This document shows, in pieces, positions 24,828 through 28,816 of a DNA stretch of 28,816 bases. The notes beneath the pieces are model-generated. The model saw nothing but the letters and a program-made list of their open reading frames with translations, was not told the origin of the DNA and searched no databases. Made by a program: the position numbers and the translations under genes. The DNA is taken from the NCBI GenBank assembly GCA_964424345.1, contig CAYRIK010000021.1, forward strand, positions 1 to 28,816, given 5' to 3'. Position 1 is the first letter of the stretch. Each line of letters begins with the position of its first letter. This DNA is from RGIG6307 sp964424345. Lineage in GTDB: Bacteria > Bacillota > Clostridia > Lachnospirales > Lachnospiraceae.

Positions 24828-26104
24828 CTTGTGCCGCCTTTCTTTGTGATCTGCTCTAATATTTCCGCATCTGTATAATATCTTGCTGTCGTATAAGTTC
24901 TCAGCTTATTGCTTGAAGTAATGACTGGCATTTTTCCACTAAGCGGATTATTCATATACATCAATGGACAAATATAAGAAGTAATTACTCCTGTTTCCTT
25001 TAAAATGGAAGCATATGGAGTTTTTTCAAATTCTTTTAATACGGCTGGAGACGCTGTAAATACAGTCGGAATGACAACCTTTTTGTTGCCGGACTGTTTT
25101 AAGCCTTCCTCTACCTTCTTTGTCCAATCAATCAACTGCTCTAAGCTCATATGCGGACAGCCCATAAAGCATAACTTTGGTTTGGCATCTTTATCTTTCC
25201 ACATAACTGGATAACTTGCATATACACGTTCTAACTCTGCATCGGTAATTACATATACCTTCGCATCTTCTCTAATAAGCTCCTGACCATATTTTACTGC
25301 CTCTGGAGTAATATTTTCTACATGATATAAGCCTACTGCACCATTAGAAGCAGTTGCAGCACCAAAATCTTTTAAGTATGTTTTTGCAGCATCATCTAAT
25401 TTACCATCCAGCCATTTGTCCAGACCGATAATATAAGGAACATCTTCCATAACCTTCATACCGATTGCAGAACCTAATAACTGTGCTTCTGGTTTCTTAG
25501 TTGTCTCGATGCGAACAATCCAAGAAGCCTTTCTGCCTTCATCTGTCAACAGACCAAAGTTTGGCACATATCCAACTACAGAACCCATCAAATCAATAAT
25601 ACCAGAGTTACGATTGCATCTTGCGCCAAGTACAGAGTTTGCATATACAACTGCGGAAGACTCTGCCCAAGACAATACATCGCCCATTTTTGGAATATTT
25701 CCTACTTCATCCATATAGCAAGTACAAGTAAATGCTTCATCGCTCATCAGACCAAGTTTATTTAACTGTTTTTCATAATCATCCTGCTTAGAATACATGA
25801 AATACTTGAAAATAAAATCCTGCAAAAAGTTACTTGGTACATTTGCATCTAAAGGACGAGGGTCTACAGAAAATTCCTGCTTGGACAGATTTCCTGTTTC
25901 AATCAACTGATCCATCAATTCGTATACAGGTTTTAATGCCTTTAAACCAAAACTTGTTACCAGATGATTATATTTACTCGTAACAGGAACCATCGTGTCT
26001 GCACCAAACAATTCACCGTAGCGAACCAATGTCTTCATGACCTTCGCTAACACTTCCCCTTTTTCTCCATCTAAAATCGCCTGCTGCTCTTTTGTTAATT
26101 TCAT
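24824..26104 (-). CDS. Aconitase X catalytic domain-containing large subunit (DUF521)
   Basis: Fe-S dehydratase large subunit, 426 residues. AcnX features visible are the N-terminal LTKEQQAILDGEKGE motif, MVPVTSKYNHLV, a cysteine in the TCTCYMDEVG stretch, VYANSVLGARCNRNSG with the second conserved cysteine, and LCFMGCPHMSLEQL with the third; these cysteines are expected to hold the iron-sulphur cluster. The family dehydrates a hydroxy acid to an enoate or enamine. Known bacterial members act on cis-3-hydroxy-L-proline, but the adjacent ene-reductase-like gene allows other hydroxy acids. A GGAGG site precedes the ATG by eight bases. No strong promoter is seen in the 184-base spacer upstream, so read-through from the reductase gene is possible. 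Confidence 0.9.
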   Translation of the reverse strand: MKLTKEQQAILDGEKGEVLAKVMKTLVRYGELFGADTMVPVTSKYNHLVTSFGLKALKPVYELMDQLIETGNLSKQEFSVDPRPLDANVPSNFLQDFIFKYFMYSKQDDYEKQLNKLGLMSDEAFTCTCYMDEVGNIPKMGDVLSWAESSAVVYANSVLGARCNRNSGIIDLMGSVVGYVPNFGLLTDEGRKASWIVRIETTKKPEAQLLGSAIGMKVMEDVPYIIGLDKWLDGKLDDAAKTYLKDFGAATASNGAVGLYHVENITPEAVKYGQELIREDAKVYVITDAELERVYASYPVMWKDKDAKPKLCFMGCPHMSLEQLIDWTKKVEEGLKQSGNKKVVIPTVFTASPAVLKEFEKTPYASILKETGVITSYICPLMYMNNPLSGKMPVITSSNKLRTYTTARYYTDAEILEQITKKGGTR

Positions 26105-26129
26105 CTCGGATACCTCCCTCTCAAATCAT

Positions 26130-26250
26130 AACAATTCAGCCTTATTCTACTCACAAACTACCCACTGCCTAAAAGCAATAGGCTTCATCCCTAGTAAATA
26201 GAGCGTTCCTCTCACAAGACAAAACATATCCTGTCGGGTTTGCAAGCCCC
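26130..26250 (-). mobile_element. Solitary IS200/IS605 (tnpB) right-end / omega-RNA-like remnant
   Basis: On the minus strand the spacer carries consecutive short stems: GGG/CCC (26250-26236), a 6-bp stem with two G-U pairs (26235-26230 with 26223-26218), AGAG/CTCT (26212-26209 with 26203-26200), then an 8-bp hairpin with three G-U pairs (26182-26175 with 26168-26161) around TTTTAG. The hairpin follows TACTAGGGATGAAG and is followed by GTAGTT. This arrangement resembles the right end of tnpB-bearing IS200/IS605 elements, whose transcript is the omega RNA. No tnpA or tnpB coding sequence and no left end are present. Identification is by resemblance, not alignment. Confidence 0.5.
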
Positions 26251-26288
26251 ATTTAGTCCATGTTTCATCTTATGAATAAACTGTTAGA

Positions 26289-28343
26289 TTAAATCTTCAT
26301 TGCTACTTCGTATGCACGCCAAATAACACTTCTTAAATTACCTACTTTCAAGCAATCGCCAACTAAATGCACATGTTTGCTCTCTGGAACAAGCGGATTG
26401 GAAATATAACCTGCAGAACTGATTACACTGTCACAAGCAATCTTAATTTCTTTACCATCTTTATCCTTACATACAATGTGGTCGTCTTTTACTTCCTGTA
26501 AAGCAGTCTCTAAATAAACAGGAACTTTCTTCCATGCGAACCACTCACGCAAATAAGAACTATTTGCAAGACAAACACCGGTCTGAGCAATCAAGTCATC
26601 TTTCATTTCTACGATAATAGGCTTTTTACCTTGTAATGCAAGCTCATATGCGATTTCACAGCCTGTCAGACCACCGCCAATGACAGCTACTGTTTCTCCA
26701 ACAGAAGCACCATTTAAGAAATCACAGGCTTCCAACATCTTCTCATTACCAGGAATATTCTTTAAAACACGAGCTTTAGAACCGGTTGCCACGATGACAG
26801 GAGCTTCATGGAACTGAGATAAGTCTTTAATTTCTTCATTAAAATGAATTTCTATTCCAAGGTCTGACATCTGCTTTTTATACCATGCCAATAAATCACG
26901 CAATTTACCTTTATAACTTTCTGCACTTGCTGGAATAAATGTACCGCCAAGTTTGTCTGATTTTTCATGAATAATTGGATGATGTCCACGCAGTCTCAAT
27001 ACACGTGCAGCTTCCATACCACCAATACCACCGCCGATAATATGTACAATCTTTGGAGCTTGAGTCTTAATAATCTGATGTTTTTCCCACTGCATTGTTT
27101 CTGCATTTACTGCACAGCGAGCTAAATGTAATGAATCAGACAATGCCTGATCATTTGGAACACCTTTATAATGACACATATTAAAGCATCCATTATGACA
27201 ATAAATACAAGGACGGATATCTTCTTCTCTGCCTTCCATCAGCTTTGTTACCCATTCCTGATCTGCTAAGAATGGTCTTGCAAAGCCTGCACCATCAATC
27301 TTACCCTCTGCAATCGCATCTGCTGCCGTTCTAGGATTCATACGACCCGCACAAACAACTGGAATATCTACAAACTTACTAATATGTGCTACATCTTCTA
27401 AATTACAATCTTCTGGCATATAAATTGGTGGATGAGCCCAATACCATGCATCGTAAGTACCATTGTCACAGTTAAGCATATCATAGCCTGCATCCTGTAA
27501 ATACTTAACAGCCTTTTCAGATTCTTCCATGTCACGACCAGCTTCTGTATACGCTTCACCCGGTAATGCACCCTCTCTAAATCCCTTTGTTTTAGACTCT
27601 ACACTATAACGCAAAGATACTGGGAAATCTTTACCGCACACTTTTTTAATTTCTTTTACAATTTCTACAGCAAAACGATAACGGTTTTCAAAAGAACCAC
27701 CATACTCATCTGTACGCTTATTTACATACTTTAATGTAAACTGGTCTAACAAATATCCTTCATGCACTGCATGGATTTCTACACCATCTACACCCGCATC
27801 TTTTAACAGCTTTGCAGTTTTACCAAAAGCTGTAATAAATTCTTGGATTTCCTCTACTGTCATCTCTCTGGATGGAACTTTATCTGACCAACGATTTGGA
27901 GATGGGCTTGGTGCAGCTGTAATCTTATCCAGATTCATAACTGGCTTAGACAATACACGCAATACCTTATTTGTATAAAGCATTTCCATCATGGAACTGA
28001 TTGTAAAAGAACGACCAAATCCTGCTGTCAGCTGTACAAATAACTTTGCACCTGTCTGATGAAACTTAGGCATCCACGCTGCAAGGTCTTTATACATTTT
28101 TTCATTTTTGTATAACCACTGACCAAACATTGGATTATATACTGCCTGACAACCTGGAAGCACCAAACCAACATTATTTTTGGCAACTTCCATAATAAAT
28201 TTTGCACCAGCTTTATCAAAATGATTGTTTTCCATCCACCCTAATAAATTTGTGCCACCCATTGAAGTTAAAACAACACGATTTTTAATCTCACAATTTC
28301 CAATCTTCCACGGTGTAAATAAAGGCTCCAGTCTTTTTTCCAT
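26289..28343 (-). CDS. NADH:flavin oxidoreductase/FAD-dependent reductase, BaiCD/enoate-reductase type
   Basis: A 684-residue Fe-S flavoprotein of the old yellow enzyme type. The N-terminal FMN TIM barrel (to about 370) includes EPLFTPWKIGNCEIKNR, a HAVHEGYLLDQF active-site segment, and NKRTDEYGGSFENRY. A 4Fe-4S cysteine cluster follows (CIYCHNGCFNMC and a later ARCAVN). The C-terminal FAD/NAD module has two dinucleotide motifs, IIGGGIGGMEAARVL and VIGGGLTGCEIAYEL. Relatives reduce activated C=C bonds: 2-enoates, 2,4-dienoyl-CoA and, in BaiCD/BaiH, oxo-steroid bile acid intermediates. The in-frame TTG at 28385 is rejected for the ATG at 28343, which follows GGAGG by eight bases and begins at the family start. 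It lies 184 bases before the AcnX genes. Confidence 0.88.
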   Translation of the reverse strand: MEKRLEPLFTPWKIGNCEIKNRVVLTSMGGTNLLGWMENNHFDKAGAKFIMEVAKNNVGLVLPGCQAVYNPMFGQWLYKNEKMYKDLAAWMPKFHQTGAKLFVQLTAGFGRSFTISSMMEMLYTNKVLRVLSKPVMNLDKITAAPSPSPNRWSDKVPSREMTVEEIQEFITAFGKTAKLLKDAGVDGVEIHAVHEGYLLDQFTLKYVNKRTDEYGGSFENRYRFAVEIVKEIKKVCGKDFPVSLRYSVESKTKGFREGALPGEAYTEAGRDMEESEKAVKYLQDAGYDMLNCDNGTYDAWYWAHPPIYMPEDCNLEDVAHISKFVDIPVVCAGRMNPRTAADAIAEGKIDGAGFARPFLADQEWVTKLMEGREEDIRPCIYCHNGCFNMCHYKGVPNDQALSDSLHLARCAVNAETMQWEKHQIIKTQAPKIVHIIGGGIGGMEAARVLRLRGHHPIIHEKSDKLGGTFIPASAESYKGKLRDLLAWYKKQMSDLGIEIHFNEEIKDLSQFHEAPVIVATGSKARVLKNIPGNEKMLEACDFLNGASVGETVAVIGGGLTGCEIAYELALQGKKPIIVEMKDDLIAQTGVCLANSSYLREWFAWKKVPVYLETALQEVKDDHIVCKDKDGKEIKIACDSVISSAGYISNPLVPESKHVHLVGDCLKVGNLRSVIWRAYEVAMKI

Positions 28344-28380
28344 ATTAAGGTCCTCCCTCGTAAAAATCATCCGCAATTCA

Positions 28381-28417
28381 TACAATTTTTCAAAAATTGT
28401 ATCTATTTCTATACAAT
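28381..28417. promoter_or_regulatory. Operator-like array of three TACAAT/ATTGTA half-sites
   Basis: A perfect 10-bp dyad with a single central base (28381-28390 and 28392-28401) is followed by a third half-site (28412-28417) that makes a second dyad, ATTGTAT-N8-ATACAAT (28396-28417). The half-sites are 15-16 bases apart in alternating orientation and sit just downstream of the predicted reductase transcription start, where a bound repressor would block it. The regulator gene is not in the window. Confidence 0.55.
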
Positions 28418-28446
28418 ATTTTAAAACGAATCACATTCTACGTCAA
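28418..28446 (-). promoter_or_regulatory. Promoter of the flavin/Fe-S reductase gene
   Basis: TTGACG (28446-28441), 17 bases, TAAAAT (28423-28418) on the minus strand. Predicted start near 28411, leader about 68 bases. Each hexamer differs from consensus at one position. Confidence 0.8.
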
Positions 28447-28502
28447 CATCATTTTCTGCTGTCCTGCTAAAACCTAGCTGCCTTTGTCAGATCAGAATTG
28501 GC

Positions 28503-28664
28503 TTACTTCTTCTTGTCGATGAAGTAGATAATGAATGCACCCATAACTGCAATAGCAATAAGGCATCCAAACTCAACAAAACCACCTAATAATTCAAGTC
28601 CTACGACCATACCTAAGTAACCAACAATCAATGTAACGATTGCTGCCAAAATCGCTTTACCCAT
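28503..28664 (-). CDS. Small two-helix membrane protein
   Basis: A 53-residue protein with two hydrophobic helices (about 3-22 and 31-49), a Gly-rich turn (ELLGGFVEFG) and the positively charged end IDKKK. The frame is open further upstream to 28736, but GAGGAG lies nine bases before the ATG at 28664 and the extra residues are polar with the ribosome binding site inside them, so the short form is chosen. It has a good promoter at 28743-28771. It loosely recalls GlsB/YeaQ-type stress membrane proteins, without enough similarity to assign it. No clear terminator was seen between it and the reductase promoter. Confidence 0.7.
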   Translation of the reverse strand: MGKAILAAIVTLIVGYLGMVVGLELLGGFVEFGCLIAIAVMGAFIIYFIDKKK

Positions 28665-28742
28665 ACAATTACACTCCTCTTTCAAACGATTAGAAATAGC
28701 ATCATCTATCACGTTATCACGATATTTGATGCACATAATCAG

Positions 28743-28771
28743 ATGATAATGCTATAAAATACAAAAGTCAA
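28743..28771 (-). promoter_or_regulatory. Promoter of the 53-residue membrane protein gene
   Basis: TTGACT (28771-28766), 17 bases, TATCAT (28748-28743) on the minus strand. The predicted start is near 28736, leaving a leader of about 72 bases that holds the direct repeat CGTGATA twice, 8 bases apart. Confidence 0.7.
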
Positions 28772-28816
28772 GAAAACGCCGTGTTTATCGCAATTCATCC
28801 CACCACCTATAGAGAT

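Noticed and set aside
26105..26160. A separate promoter for the AcnX genes (candidate -10 boxes TAGAAT and TATGAT)
   Set aside because: Neither has a credible -35 box at 16-18 bases; read-through from the reductase promoter is at least as likely.
26289..28343. Naming the reductase baiCD or calling the region a bile acid (bai) operon
   Set aside because: The domain architecture fits, but no baiB, baiE, baiA, baiF or baiG homologue is present and the neighbouring dehydratase is AcnX, unrelated to BaiE.
1..28816. CRISPR arrays, tRNA or rRNA genes, intact transposases, prophage genes
   Set aside because: No regularly spaced repeats, no tRNA cloverleaf-like or rRNA-like sequence in the short spacers, and no transposase, integrase or phage structural motif in any real coding region.

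Overview
The window looks like chromosomal DNA from a low-GC, Gram-positive anaerobe, most likely a gut Lachnospiraceae (Clostridia). This is inferred from strong AGGAGG ribosome binding sites, YhaM, MutS2 and VanW proteins, an Fe-S endonuclease III, a DUF4080-type radical SAM protein and a clostridial Fe-S flavin reductase of the BaiCD/enoate reductase type. No rRNA, tRNA or CRISPR array was seen, and no intact transposase. Coding density is high and every gap between genes is under 300 bases.

Layout. (1) 1-3747, minus strand: a three-gene operon with a membrane-anchored HtrA-like protein that has lost its catalytic triad, the exoribonuclease YhaM, and an RlmD/TrmA-type RNA methyltransferase cut by the window edge. 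(2) 3892-8410, plus strand: mutS2 followed by an OmpR-type response regulator and its histidine kinase. The two groups are transcribed divergently from interleaved promoters at 3783-3827. (3) 8458-19798, minus strand: a tightly packed run of twelve genes ending at a terminator shared with the kinase. In order of transcription they are a pseudaminic/sialic acid-type cytidylyltransferase, an inositol-monophosphatase-like enzyme, a YjjG-type HAD phosphatase, a MATE transporter, a radical SAM protein, endonuclease III, a DnaQ-like exonuclease, an SGNH hydrolase, an unlisted 34-residue membrane miniprotein, a VanW protein, a HypE/AIR-synthase-like protein and TrmL. A second strong promoter restarts transcription at the miniprotein. 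(4) 20055-22388, minus strand: a complete polar amino acid ABC importer with its own promoter and terminator. (5) 22479-24176, minus strand: a large polytopic GT-C-like membrane protein whose ribosome binding site lies directly behind a perfect 18-bp hairpin. (6) 24384-28343, minus strand: the two subunits of an aconitase-X dehydratase and an Fe-S/FMN/FAD old-yellow-enzyme reductase. (7) 28503-28664: a 53-residue membrane protein.

The most interesting part is the right-hand third. A dehydratase and an ene-reductase sit together on one strand, a logic like that of reductive dehydroxylation. The reductase promoter carries a symmetrical operator-like array. The spacers on either side of the dehydratase genes hold structured minus-strand sequence; one strongly resembles the right end/omega-RNA scaffold of an IS200/IS605 (TnpB) element without its gene. 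Functions are assigned by reading motifs only; no database search was run.
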